Source of the DNA: Ehretia macrophylla
Taxonomy: Eukaryota > Streptophyta > Magnoliopsida > Boraginales > Ehretiaceae
Assembly (NCBI GenBank): GCA_037974665.1
Contig: CM075767.1
Coordinates: 23,027,498-23,091,497, forward strand
Direction of reading: 5' to 3'
Length of the DNA: 64,000 bases
The stretch's first letter is position 1. Each line of letters begins with the position of its first letter. The position numbers were made by a program, and so were the translations under genes. This document shows positions 11,238 through 22,185 of the stretch, piece by piece. The notes beneath the pieces are model-generated. The model made no database searches, was not told the DNA's origin, and saw only the letters and a program-made list of their open reading frames with translations.

Positions 11238-11840
11238 CTAAGTCCGAAGATTCTCGAATTCAGGTTTTAATCCCATCAAGAACTGATAAGTCCGACGATG
11301 ATCAAGACGTTTAGCCTCAACCTCAACATTATTTGGAAAATCACTCAAAGGCTCATATTGAGCTAGCTCTTCCCATCTAGTTTGGAGATACCCGAAATAA
11401 TCCGCAATAGATAGTCCCGAAGTTGCTTGAGAAGCATGAGAAATTTCACGGTAAAGCTCGAAGATTCGAGAATCATGGCGTGCATGGGCATACGTCTTTG
11501 TTAGGGCAGTCCATAGACCATGAACTGTCTCGTGATACACAAACATATTATAAATCCGATCCTCCATAGAATTGAACATCCAACCCAAAATTATACAATT
11601 GTCCGCATCCCATTGACCATAATCAGGATCAGTTTCTTTTGGCTTTTTCTCTGTGCCTAAAATCCATCCAATTTTATGTTTTCCACCAAGATAAAGGCGA
11701 AATGAACGAGACCAGGCATGAAAATTTTTTCCATTCAATAATACACTTGTAACACACTGTGCTGGAGCATTAGATTCACGAGAAAAATCTACACGAGGAG
11801 CACCAGATGCCTGACTTGTTGCTGCCTTTTCAGTGGTCAT
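11238..11840 (-). pseudogene. Inner copia: gag N-terminal capsid region
   Basis: Starts ATG at 11840 and encodes a UBN2/retrotran_gag-type domain: SVLLNGKNFHAWSRSF, LGWMFNSMEDRIY, GLWTALTKTYA, then RWEELAQYEPL and FLMGLKPEFENLRT. It stops at TAG 11238-11240, where copia gag proteins commonly have glutamine (LR.QIL), so CAG to TAG is likely. The downstream frame continues without a shift. Confidence 0.87.
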
Positions 11841-12327
11841 TGATGCAATAACTTGGATGAAATAGCTTATAAAGATAATAGTTTAAGAAGCATTGAGAAA
11901 AATATAATAGCGTATGGATGTCATGACATGTTAAATCTAATGAAAGACAAAGGCATGTGAAAAAGAGCAGGTTGACGCATGAAAATTGCAGAAATGGAAA
12001 GAAGAGACTGAGCCGACCATGATGGTGATAATTTCACGTGAATCTGGTCGTCGTTGGCGGTGCGTGAGATGCACGTACCTTGGGTGGTGGTGCGTGGGGC
12101 TACAACAGGTGGTTGTCGGCGACGGGAAAGGGTTCTCCTAGGTCGGATTTTCGTGCTGAGTGCGATGATGGTGATAGATCTGTTGGAAGAAGACAGAAGA
12201 AAAAGAGAGAGAAAAAAATATAACGATGAACAGTAAATGGCTGACAGAAGAAGACGATGAACAATGTTTTTTTTTTTTGTTTTTTTGTTTTTTTGTTTTT
12301 GGTGAAGGCAGATTCTCTAACGTTTTG

Positions 12328-12340
12328 GCTCTTGATACCA
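12328..12340 (-). other. Primer binding site, inner copia
   Basis: TGGTATCAAGAGC on the - strand directly follows the 5' LTR. It resembles the initiator-methionine tRNA-complementary site typical of copia (TGGTATCAGAGC), with one extra A. Confidence 0.85.
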
Positions 12341-12629
12341 AAAAGGAAACAAGGCTGAAAAAATATAATACATTGCTCTCATGTTTATGTAATGTGTTTG
12401 AATATAATACAATACAATATAATGTTGCAAAGAATTACAAGGTATTTATAGGCTATAACATAAACTAAACAATGATGAAATGAGTTGCCATATGCAGTAG
12501 AAATGAGCTGTCAATGTGCAGCTCATGAACAATAAACATCACAGCTAGCCAATCACATGTGCAGCTGTATTCTTCTTCTTCTTTACAGCTATTGCAGCTG
12601 TATTATTATTCTTTACAGATATTTCAACA
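12341..12629 (-). repeat. 5' LTR of the inner copia element
   Basis: 289-bp copy, 97.9 percent identical to 7243-7531 by my count. The A-rich and TATA-like stretches on the - strand are the likely element promoter. Confidence 0.92.
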
Positions 12630-12635
12630 CTAACA

Positions 12636-13855
12636 TTCCCCCTCAAGGTTGGAGTGTATAGATCATGCACTCCTAACTTGCTAAGTAGACTGATGAATTG
12701 TTGTCGTCCTAATGGCTTGGTGAACATATCTGCCAATTGTTGAGATGTAGGAATGTAACCTGTTTTAATCAAACCTGATTGTATTTTTTCTGGAACTAGG
12801 TGGCAGTCTAACTCGATATGTTTGGTTCTTTCATGAAAAACTGGATTCGAAGCTATATGAAGAGCGGCCCTATTGTCACAGAATAATATTGCTGGTTCAG
12901 GATGGTAAAACTTTAGCTCGTGTAGCAAGTATTTCAGCCAAGTTATCTCGTAGCTTGTATTTGCGATGGCACGATACTCTGCTTCAGTGGAAGATCTTGA
13001 AACTATAGGCTGCTTTTTGGTTTTCCAAGAAATAAGTGACTTCCCAAGCTTTACACAAAATCCAGTTGTTGACTTCCTTGTGATTGGGCAACTCGCCCAA
13101 TCTGAGTCACAGTATGCCTTAAGGGATAATGAATTATCTGAAGGAAACAGAAGTCCTTGTCCAGGAGAATTTTTAAGATAACGAAGTAACCTCATCGCTG
13201 CATCAAGGTGTGGTTTGTGAGGAGCATGCATGAATTGACTGAGTGTATGCACTGAAAACACAATGTCAGGACGAGTGATGGTCAGGTATATGAGTCTCCC
13301 TATGAGCCCCCTGTATGTGGATGGTTCATTCAAGAGTACACCATCGTCATTGGTCAGTTTAAGATGTTGTTCCATGGGGAAGTCGTGAGGGCGGGCACCA
13401 ATATATCCTGCATCGTTAAGAATGTCCAAGGTATACTTTCTTTGAGAGATGTATATACCTTGTCTAGATCGTGCAACTTCAAGTCCAAGAAAGTATTTGA
13501 GTGGTCCAAGATCCTTTATGCGAAATCGTTCTTGAATAAATTGTTTTAAATGAGTAATTGCTTCAGGATCATTCCCACCAATAATGATGTCGTCCATATA
13601 AACTAGAACTGCAATAAATGAGGAGGCATGACTGTGAGTAAATAAAGAATAGTCAGCTCGAGATGGAGTGTATCCAGCATCCTGCAATGCAGAAGAGAGT
13701 TTGGCAAACCAATTTCTGGAGGCCTATTTGAGACCATAAAGAGATTTATGAAGCCGACAGACTTGATTCTCCCTCTGTTTGCCAACTCCAGGTAGAAGAG
13801 TCATGTAAACTTCTTCATGTAAATTTCCATGTAAGAAGGTGTTGTGGACATCAAG
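12636..13855 (-). pseudogene. Outer copia: reverse transcriptase 3' part and RNase H
   Basis: Continues the pol frame past TAG at 13856-13858 and contains a second TAG at 13724-13726. Between and after them: [23 protein letters not shown](stop)ASRNWFAKLS, YMDDIIIGGND (catalytic YMDD instead of the commoner YVDD), FLGLEVARS, then RNase H (YCDSDWASC, SWKTKKQPIVSRSSTEAEYRA, CDNRAALHIASNPVFHERTKHIE, ADMFTKPLG). The end at about 12640 abuts the polypurine tract TTCCCCCTCAAGG (+ orientation). Both stops fall on residues that are glutamine in the family. Confidence 0.88.
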
Positions 13856-15565
13856 CTAGTGAAGTGTCCAATTTCGGGAAGCTGTAACAGCAAGAAAACA
13901 TCTGACAGTGGTTAATTTAGCAACAGGTGAAAAAGTCTCATAATAATCCAGGCCCTCTTGCTGAGTGTAGCCTTTGGCTACGAGTTGGGCCTTATAGCGT
14001 TCAATGGAGCCGTCAGCTTTATATTTAATCCTGTAAACCCATTTGCAACCAAGTGGCTGCTTTCCAGGTGGTAGTGAGACAATTTTCCATGTTTTATTGG
14101 CCGTGAGAGCAGACAATTCTTCCTCCATAGCTTGACGCCAATTAGGATCTTGGGCTGCCTGGTTATAAGAAGTAGGTTCTATGTTGCTAGAAATAGTGGA
14201 AAAAAAACAATGATGACGACTAGAAAGGCAATCGTAAGAGAGATAGTGTGAGAGAGGATAATGAGTACCTGTAATGGAACCTTGCGTCAAAGAAGGCGTT
14301 GGAGTGGGCACAGAAGCTTGAATGGTATTGCATGTGTAGTCACTGAGATGCGCTGGAGGTCGGTGGGTGCGAGTAGAACGCCGAATCGGTTGAGGAGGAA
14401 CAGGTGGGTGTACTGGAGAGGATCGTGGAACAGATGGAGAAGACGGGGAAGTGTCATTAGTGGCATCATGTGGTGGTATAAATGTGGGTGAGGTGTCATT
14501 AATGGGAATGGGAAGAACAGGAGAGGATTCAGGTGGTAAAGACTCAAAGGTGTCTGCGAGTGGGAAAATGGTCTCATGAAAGACTACATCGCGACTAGTA
14601 AAGATTTTGCGTGTATTGAGATCATAAAGCCGATATGCTTTCTGGCCAAAAGGATATCCCAAAAAAATGCAAGGACAGGCACGATTATCAAATTTATGGG
14701 AGGGGATGAGATTAGTGGCAAAGCAGAGACATCCAAATACTCGTAAATAATGATAAGGAGGTGGATGGCGCATTAAGAGTTCATATGGAGATTTACCTGA
14801 TAGAATAGGTGTGGGCATACGGTTTATAAGATAAGTAGTTGTGAAAACACAGTCGTCCCAGAACTTTAAGGGAAGAGAAGCCTGGAAACGAAGTGCCCAA
14901 GCAACATCTAAGATGTGTCTGTGCTTGCGTTCCGCGACACCATGTTGTTGGGGTGTAGAGACGCAACTATGCTGTTGAATGACGCCTTTATTTGTTAAAA
15001 AGGTGGTGAATTCTTTAGAGAAAAATTCAGAACCATTGTCACTGCGAAAACGTTTGACTGAACAAGAAAATTGAGTCTTGACCATCTTAAAAAAATTTTG
15101 TATGATGTTACAAGTTTCAGATTTGTGTCGCATGAGATAGACCCAAGAACATCTGGAAAAATCATCCACAATTGTTAAAAAGTAATGCGCACCAGCAACG
15201 GAGGGGAGAGGAAGAGGTCCCCAAATATCGCAGTGTATTAATTCAAATATAGAATATGTAGAAATAGAACTCTGTGGAAAAGAATTCTGAGTTTGCTTTG
15301 CTAATGGACAAGTTGAACATATAAACTTAGAATCAAAAGAAATGTTTAGTTCCCTGGTAGACAAGTGACGAACACGAGCAGGCGAGGGGTGACCGAGGCG
15401 TTGATGCCAGACCTTAGGAGGCACGTTGGTGAGAGTGGCGTGGGAGGATGATTGCGGTGTAGGTGGAGGCATAAAAAGGTATAGACCGTTGACTTCTTTG
15501 CCCAAACCAATCGTCTTCTTCATGGCAAGGTCCTGAAAAACATAAATGTCAGGGTAACAAAACAA
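13856..15565 (-). pseudogene. Outer copia: integrase and reverse transcriptase 5' part
   Basis: A 569-residue open segment. It has HQRLGHPSPARVRHLS and CSTCPLAKQ (HHCC), DIWGPLP, TIVDDFSRCSWVYLM, RSDNGSEFFSKEF and QQHGVAERKHRHIL (DDE integrase), the VFGCLCFA/CIFLGYPFGQKAYRLYD C-terminal motif, a proline and serine-rich linker, then WRQAMEEELSAL, GCKWVYRIKYKADGSIERYKA and AKGYTQQEGLDYYETFSPVAK of RT. It ends at TAG 13856-13858. Its upstream end is a frameshift near 15570 relative to the protease segment. Confidence 0.88.
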
Positions 15566-15807
15566 TTTAGCGCTTTTGTGAGCTTGCTAACAGAGAGTAA
15601 ATTAACATTAAAACGAAGAACATAAAGGACATCATTTAAATAGAGATCGGAGTTTAAAGAAACAGAGCCTGAAGAGGAAACTGGAACATAATCGCCATTA
15701 GGTAAGCGAATAGAAGAATGATAAAGGGAAGAATAGGAGAACAGGGGATCACGAGTGCACACCATGTGATCTGTGGCACCTGTGTCAATGATCCATGCCA
15801 TTTTTGA
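15520..15807 (-). pseudogene. Outer copia: protease segment
   Basis: Contains the aspartic protease site WIIDTGATDHM and the downstream LPNGDYVPVSSSGSV and LLSVSKLTKAL. In frame with the gag C-terminal segment but separated by TAA at 15808-15810, and shifted near 15570 from the integrase segment. Confidence 0.85.
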
Positions 15808-16966
15808 TTAGGAAAAAAAAGCACCAGCAGAGAATAAACAAGAGGCTTTACCTGTGACATTGGCTAGAGAGTACGAAGTACCTTCATTAAGGAGGGCTAA
15901 AATCTGTTTGTACTGGGCTGGAGTGAATGAAGGGATAGAAGCAGGGGCGTCAATATTCTGGTCTTGAGGACGGCTACCTGAGGCGGCATGTGAGGAAGAT
16001 TCAGACTTGGGCTGGTGATTGCGATGGCCAGGTGAGTAACCATGTAGTTTCCAGCAACGATCAATGGAGCGGCCAATACCTTGAAGACCAAGGTTGTGAC
16101 AGTACTCACATGTGGAGCGATTGCGCCCCGATCCACGAGAATTGGAAGTATTACTGCTTTTGGAATTGGGCTTGAAAGGTGAAGAATGACGATGAGCAGC
16201 CAGGGCAGTAGTGTCAGAGGGAAGAGCAGCGACAAGAGCAGCGGCTTCGGAAGAAGGAGACAACGTAGAGACTTCGCGTTGCTTTTCTTCTTGGAGGACA
16301 AGAGCATAGGCTTTATTAATGGATGGTAGGGGATCCATGAGGAGGATTTGACCTCGGATGGCACCATAAGAGTCATTGAGACCCATAAAAAATTGAAGGG
16401 CCCGTTCTTCTTGGAAACTAGAGGAGAGAGTTTTCATAGCCCCACAATTGCATGGAGGCACTGGATGATAGGAAGATAATTCATCCCATAGGGATTTTAG
16501 CTGATTGAAATATGTGGCAATGGAGGAATTGTGTTGCTACAAAGAAGAGATAGCACGACGGAGCTGATATATACGTGGCGAATTACTCTGCAAAAATCGT
16601 TCGCGTAGATCAGTCCAAACGGCAGAAGCAGCATCTGTATAGATGACACTATTAGCGATGCCAGGATCGACAGAATTGAGAAACTAGGAAAACAACATAT
16701 TATTGCACCGTTGCCAAAGAGCAAGATCGGCAAGAGCAGTTGCCGCATCAGGACAAGGTAACGAACCATCGATGAAGCCGAGCTTATTTTTGGCACTAAG
16801 TGTCGCTTGTGAGTATGCGGGAGACGAGGGTGCTAACTAGAGTGTCTGAGGTATGAAGATAATATGGCTGGGAGACATCCGAGGACAAAGGTTGAGGGGA
16901 TGCGGATGACGGAGGAATTATAGAAGAGGAGACGGTGGCTGGTGGGGAAGAAGAGGTAGCAGCCAT
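15808..16966 (-). pseudogene. Outer copia: gag, frameshifted
   Basis: The likely start is ATG at 16964-16966 (MAATSSSP). Pieces in different frames give a capsid region, and 16461-15808 gives PCNCGAMKTLSSSFQEER, ALQFFMGLNDSYGAIRGQIL and the zinc knuckle CEYCHNLG..DRCWKLHGYSPGH. At least two frameshifts and a stop near 16683 prevent a continuous product. Confidence 0.8.
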
Positions 16967-17051
16967 GGATTAGAGAAAGGTTCGAATGTTGTCTCTTGGT
17001 TGTTTTGTATTTGTGTTTTTTTTTTTTTTTGTGGAAAGAGATTCTAAGGAA

Positions 17052-17065
17052 CCTGTCTGATACCA
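17052..17065 (-). other. Primer binding site, outer copia
   Basis: TGGTATCAGACAGG on the - strand directly after the 5' LTR; the first nine bases match the initiator-methionine tRNA-type site of copia. Confidence 0.85.
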
Positions 17066-17255
17066 TGTAAAGGAAGATTCCCAAGAGAGTTATATTTTTA
17101 TTGATACACAATATGTTTCTTATATAAGATTTACAATCATAAATCAAGCAATTGTTAAAGGAAATAATATACAACTATGACAATGCCCAGATTTCTAGTT
17201 TATCAAATCATGTGCTGATTTTCCTCGTTGACTTGCCTTCGATATATCGCTAACA
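17066..17255 (-). repeat. 5' LTR of the outer copia element
   Basis: 190 bp, TGTAAAG...CGCTAACA in + orientation. Followed by target duplication ATTTG (17256-17260). Confidence 0.92.
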
Positions 17256-17884
17256 ATTTGAGATCACATAAAATTGCAGTAGGCATTGCTTGAGGGTTAG
17301 AGTATTTACATTGTCTTTGTAATACTCAAATTCTACATTTCGATATAAAGCCTCACAACGTTATTCTTCTTGATGAAGAATTGTGTCCGAAAATCTCTGA
17401 TTTCGGACTATCTAAACTATGTACTAAGAAAGTAAGCATTGTATCAATATTGGGTGCACTAAGGACCATTGGATATATTGGTCCAGAAGTTGTTTGCAAA
17501 TCATTTGGAAGGGTTTCTCATAAGTCAGATGTTTATAGTTATGACATGGTGATTCTTGAAATGGTTGGAGGAAAAAAGAATGTTGATGTTGGAGTTGGTC
17601 ATACTAGTGAGATAAACTATCCACATTGGATCTACAAACAACTTGAACTAAACCAAGAGCTTGGATTTGATGGAATTTTGAATGAAGAAGAGGATGAGAA
17701 AGCAAGAAAGATGATTATCGTGAGCTTGTCGTGCATACAAACAAATTTCTCAATCCGACCATCAATGAGTAAGGTAGTAGAAATGCTAGAAGGAAACTTG
17801 GACTCCTTGCCAATTCTTCCAAAGCCCTACTTATTTTCTCCCTCTCGATCACCAATCAAAACGTCAAATGTACAAATAACTTGA
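17256..17884 (+). pseudogene. LRK10L kinase relic, N-lobe missing
   Basis: Resumes the relic gene cut by the copia insertion. It begins inside the kinase (KIAVGIA..GLEYLHC region, with gaps), then 17381-17884 gives [79 protein letters not shown] and a C-terminal [10 protein letters not shown] tail to stop. The glycine loop, VAIK lysine and catalytic loop are missing or damaged. Copy B carries the same truncated relic at 51290-51900. Confidence 0.85.
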
Positions 17885-18199
17885 TATTTGTGATAAGCTT
17901 GGATCTATGTGTTCTACTTGTTGAAATGGACCTTCTTGAAAGGCTATTTTGAAATATCCGTTCCACACTATTTCTTAAAGGAATTGAACTTTTACCTTGT
18001 GGTTATAGTAGTCTGTAACATCAAGAGTTGAGGTTGTATCCATAACTATGAAAATCCAAGTTATCCTATATGTTAATTGAGTAAAGTGCATACTACCCAA
18101 TATGATTTACTGAATTTGTATGCTAAACCCTAAACCCTATGTTATTTTAATTTGGAATAAAAGACTAGTAATTTTTGAAATATTGCACGTCACTCCGAT
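17885..18199 (+). other. 3' flank of kinase relic
   Basis: Similar to 51902-52200, 29362-29480 and 42840-42990 (shared GTTGTATCCA and CCAAGTTATC phrases). It includes two telo-box-like AAACCCTA units at 18122-18137. No gene. Confidence 0.6.
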
Positions 18200-19527
18200 T
18201 GTAATACCCCCAATATTTTTAATAATAATAAATAAAACATTAATATAGTGGTGTATTAATTTATAGACAAAATTTAGCCAAGGATTCTTGTTGATTCAGT
18301 GCACTACTTTGAGATCTTTACTTTTGGCTAAAGAATGTAAATGGGGAACAAGATCATGCCAAGATAAGTGATGTTTATCATCAAAGTGTAAGTTATAATA
18401 TTTTATAATGATAAAACATGGCCAAAAATGATCTTGATAGTGCCTAGACTCGTGAGATTGATGGTTCTTTTGTGCTATAACCATAATTCTACCAATTTTT
18501 CCAAGATAGACTATTTTATTCAAAGGTGAAACCATATGAATTATTTTAATGAATGTGCAATCATTTTAGCTATTATTTTAGTGATTAGATTGGGAACAAA
18601 GTTGAGTGATTTCCGTAAGTGGTTATAATGCTAAAGCCACCAATTTGTCCAAGATGGTTTATTTTAATGCTAAGGTGCAATACTTTGGGCTATAAATTAA
18701 GTACCATATTCTCTTTTGTTACAAAGAATGAAAGTTTGCAGAGATTCATCCTACCCGTGCAAGGCATAGGATATTAGCAAGTCCAACTTCTATTTTTTTT
18801 GGATTTGGTGATTTTTGGCATCTAAAGCTTTTGGTTAATTTATGTAAGTAATTTACCTATTTTTTTTTGATTTACCCCATTTGTTGTTCTGCAAATATCA
18901 TTCAGTTCGTTATTCTGTTTGATAAGTCAAGTTTGAGCTTTTGATTCAGGTCCTACGAACTATACAAGCTGTGTATCGAATCCTATACGGCTGGGAGTTA
19001 ATTAGTCGTCTCTGCTTGTTGTCGAATAGTGTTATCGACTATTGTGAATTTTGAATTTGTACGTGTGACCGCACTGCTGTAAAGTAGCCACGGCTTGTTA
19101 TAGTGTCCCGTAGTTCCTGATTTTATTTCGTGATTATTTGGATATTTTATTGATCTTTGAACTATCGCTTTCTTGGGGGAAAATCTATTTATTGAGCATT
19201 GTTCCGCTCACTCCTTTAACTTTTTCTTTGCAGACAACAAAGTTAGATCGGAGTTTACTGGGTTAGAAATCATGTGACCAGAACTAAAGATTCGAGTGAA
19301 TTTGTGGAGATATATGATTATTATTATTTTTGGAGAATTCTTTTGTAATTAAAGTTATAATTCTTATTTTTCGGGACTGTAGAAGCTCTGGATTAATTAT
19401 TTATTAATGGATTTCAAGCTCGTTTTATTGAGAGATTTGAGCCTTGCGTGCTTAGGAGGACTTGTCTTTCTAGGCGCGCGGCGGTCTCGTCCCGGATTTA
19501 CCAAGTGTTTAATTTCGGGGCGTGACA
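18200..19527 (+). mobile_element. Solo LTR, probably Ty3/gypsy, copy A only
   Basis: Starts TGTAATACCCCCAATATT and ends TTTCGGGGCGTGACA, with target duplication CCGAT at 18195-18199 and 19528-19532. Copy B reads straight through the empty site near 52640. No internal genes, primer site or second LTR are present, so it is a solo LTR of 1328 bp. The TGTAA(C/T)ACCCC...GTGACA ends are typical of plant gypsy elements. Confidence 0.9.
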
Positions 19528-19532
19528 CCGAT

Positions 19533-22131
19533 CCTTTGTGAAATCAAGTCCACCTTCAAATAAAATTGAACCAGGAAAAATCCTCAAAAGTTTCAAGAAA
19601 TAATCTGAAAATCTCCAAGAGATATTGAACTAGGATTCCACTATCAACATATTCACCAATACCGAAGGCTTTGGGCATACCTCTATATCCCTATCTGAAA
19701 AACTAATCCACGAATCAAAAGGAGTCATTTTGGCGCCCGCAATAACAATTTCAGCTCCGCAATAACAATTTCAAGCTCAAGAAAAACAATACTATCCTGT
19801 GCAATGCCCCTAAAATACCCAATACATGGCTTTGAGGTTTTATCTTTTGCACTAATGAACCGAGGCTCCTTTGAAGATTCGGCTAATCCCTTGCTAGTCA
19901 ACGTACCCCATGAATGTGTTCCCTACTCTTAGTGCAATTGTCTAAAAAAAGGGGAAAAAATAAAGACAATACCCTCTAGTACCCTTCATATCATAGCTAC
20001 ACACTTCCCGTCCATACTATTACGCTTTCAAATCGTTTATAAAATCTGAGTACAAAACTCATTACATATGCAGGGACCCTATGGATGTTTTTCAATTGGT
20101 CTTCTTTGGCATGGGTGGAGTTATGATTTATCTTCAGTGGAGGCTAAGTCACATAATTAAACATTCATATATAAATAATTTTTTTGGCAGAGGCTGAACT
20201 GATTTTTAATCTAAAAATACTTTAAAAAATACACATTTTGAGATAAAATTTGAGTTCAGTGGGAGTTGTAGTCCCTACAGATCTAAGAGTAGCTCCGTCA
20301 CTGTTCCTTGGTATATGAAACCGACAAACTTATAAAGTTTTTCGCAAAACGTGTTTAACTAATTTGGACAGAAACTTTTTTTGCGGAAACTTATTATTCA
20401 TTAGCTTTCTTGTTTGAGGTCAAGATTTAACATAGGAAATTATAAGATGGTTCACGAAATGAATTTGACAAATAAAACAACAGAGATACATATATAGGTC
20501 AAGCGCGGATGCCATTTGAAGTCTAAGATGTCATTATTTAGAATATTAATTGGCTTTCATTATTTAGATCAAAATGTTGAAAAAAAATTTCCTTTTACTT
20601 TTTTATGTGAAGGCTTTTCTAAGTTCCTTCAAAATTCAAAATCAACATTTTAGCATCTTTTAAAATAATAAATCTTGAAGATTATTATTTTTGGAGTGAC
20701 ATTTCTATTAGTAATTGTTTAAATTGAAAAATGAACAGTGATACTCCCTACCGGTAAAGATTAGACTTAATTAGGGTTTGAATTTTTCAATAGATAATTG
20801 TCTGAGGTGTCTCCTTTTACTTTTTTAATATTTTACAAATTAACTTGGTAGTATTTTACATATTAACTTGATTGTATTAACATTTATTCCACTGAAATGT
20901 CTTACTAAGAATTGCTAATTAATATATAAATATTTTGTCAAAAAGTTCAAACAAAGGAAAAAAGACAACCAAGACTTTAATGCTAACATATGTTACACTA
21001 CTCCAAAAATAACCTATTAAATAGAAAAAACTAGAAAAAGAACAAGAGAATGTCACATTACATTATATAGCTTGTGTTGATAAAAAATTTTGAATTAACC
21101 CTTGACCCACTCAATCTTTCGTGAACAATGAACCATGAACGATAAATACTAGTGAGCTTCTTATGGCGATCAACACTTGATGGTGAAACCTTTGTACTTA
21201 ACTTAGAAATTGAAATACCAACTACATACTCTAGAAAATAAAATAGGATTAAACAAAAAGAGATCTCTAAATGCTGAGAAAGCTTGAGAAAATATGTTCA
21301 TCACTGTTTCCATTAATTGGCTAATAGTTGACAGTTAAAGACCACTCCTTTCCAATTAAACATGTAAAATTCACTTAAATTTTAAGTCAAAAGTGCATAA
21401 TCAGTTGGATTTAAAAAAAAAAAAAAAAAATTCAAGACTTTTGTCATCTGAAAGTTGCTTTCTAATGTCACATTCTTATGCCAGTGCTATGTTAAGTCGC
21501 ATTTAGAACAGTCAAAAGGATATGAAATTTCTAAGTTTGGGGTGACGATATATCTTATACTTCAATTCTCTACTTCATAAAGCTCTTTTTCTTGGAAAAA
21601 GTGAGAAGAAAAAGAAAAACAGAAAGGATAGGGCAAGGGCAAAATGATAATTGCAGTAAGTCAAACATTTTGACCGATTCAAATGAATTAAATATATATG
21701 AAAGAATTGAGTAAATTTAAAATTCGGTAAGAGACTTTTAAATTTAAGCATGAAACACTAAATGACTTCATAATGAAATCAATTCAGATAGGTTAAAGAT
21801 AAAATAGCTTTTGAAGAGTCAACTAGTCAAGTATTTTTTTTGCACATTGACAGGTTTTTTTTTTTTTTTGGTCCGGGTGAGAATTTTCAGCTTTAGCTTT
21901 TTGCTTTTTTTGCGCCTGGGCGGGTTTTCTTTTCCCCTGGGTGACAATTTTCTGCTCTTTTCAGTTTTTGTTCTTTTCTTGTTTTCTTTTGACCTTCTTG
22001 GTTCGTTGTCATATTATTTATTTATAAAAAAAATTGCATTGTTCTTTTTTATATGAAATACACATTTACTGGATTAGCAAAAAAAAAAATCAATTTTTTT
22101 TATGGCTGGAGTTGCACTTGCATCTAATTAA
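19533..22131 (+). other. Duplicated intergenic flank (partner 52645-58775)
   Basis: Matches copy B apart from that copy's solo LTR. 19533-19990 also resembles 29700-30170, so this is a conserved 3' flank of the kinase copies. No confident coding sequence. Poly-A and poly-T runs occur at about 21410-21430 and 21850-21865. Confidence 0.7.
20109..20303. mobile_element. Short inverted-repeat MITE-like element
   Basis: The left end ATGGGTGGAGTTAT pairs with the right end TAGCTCCGTCACTG as an imperfect inverted repeat. The same element in copy B starts at about 53201 (GCAGGGGCGGAGTTA) and is interrupted by the solo LTR at 53364. Confidence 0.5.
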
Positions 22132-22142
22132 CTAACTATGTG

Positions 22143-22174
22143 GTTTCGACAAAAAAATAAAAAAAATAAAAAAA
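22143..22174 (+). mobile_element. Minute retroposon tail, 32 bp
   Basis: GTTTCGAC followed by an A-rich run with two T interruptions, flanked by perfect 11-bp duplications CTAACTATGTG (22132-22142 and 22175-22185). Copy B has a single CTAACTATGTG there, so this is a recent insertion consistent with a severely 5'-truncated SINE or LINE. Confidence 0.65.
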
Positions 22175-22185
22175 CTAACTATGTG

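Larger units (their letters stand above)
7243..12629 (-). mobile_element. Ty1/copia LTR retrotransposon (inner), nearly complete
   Basis: LTRs are 7243-7531 and 12341-12629, both 289 bp, differing at about 6 positions. The target duplication CTAAC is at 7238-7242 and 12630-12634. On the - strand the 5' LTR starts TGTTGAAATATC and is followed by a primer site TGGTATCAAGAGC. One long gag-pol frame runs from 11840 to 7539 with three in-frame stops but no frameshift. The LTR ends in TTTT rather than CA on the - strand, which is unusual for copia. It sits one base inside the end of the outer element's 3' LTR. Confidence 0.93.
7054..17255 (-). mobile_element. Ty1/copia LTR retrotransposon (outer), split by a nested copia
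   Basis: Read on the - strand: 5' LTR 17066-17255, primer site, gag, protease, integrase, reverse transcriptase, RNase H, polypurine tract, 3' LTR 7054-7242 plus base 12635. The order PR-INT-RT-RH is that of copia. A 5-bp target duplication ATTTG sits at 7049-7053 and 17256-17260; the empty site (GCATAATTTGAGATC) is preserved in copy B near 51285. Without the inner element it is about 4.8 kb. The two LTRs differ at 28 of 190 positions by my count. Coding regions carry several frameshifts and stops, so it is not autonomous. Confidence 0.93.

Noticed and set aside
11238-11240. Programmed stop-codon readthrough between gag and pol of the inner copia
   Set aside because: Copia elements normally use one frame, there are two further stops downstream, and the site fits a Gln to amber mutation.
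14261-14577. Overlapping ORFs on both strands inside the outer copia
   Set aside because: Shadows of the proline-rich linker of the pol polyprotein.
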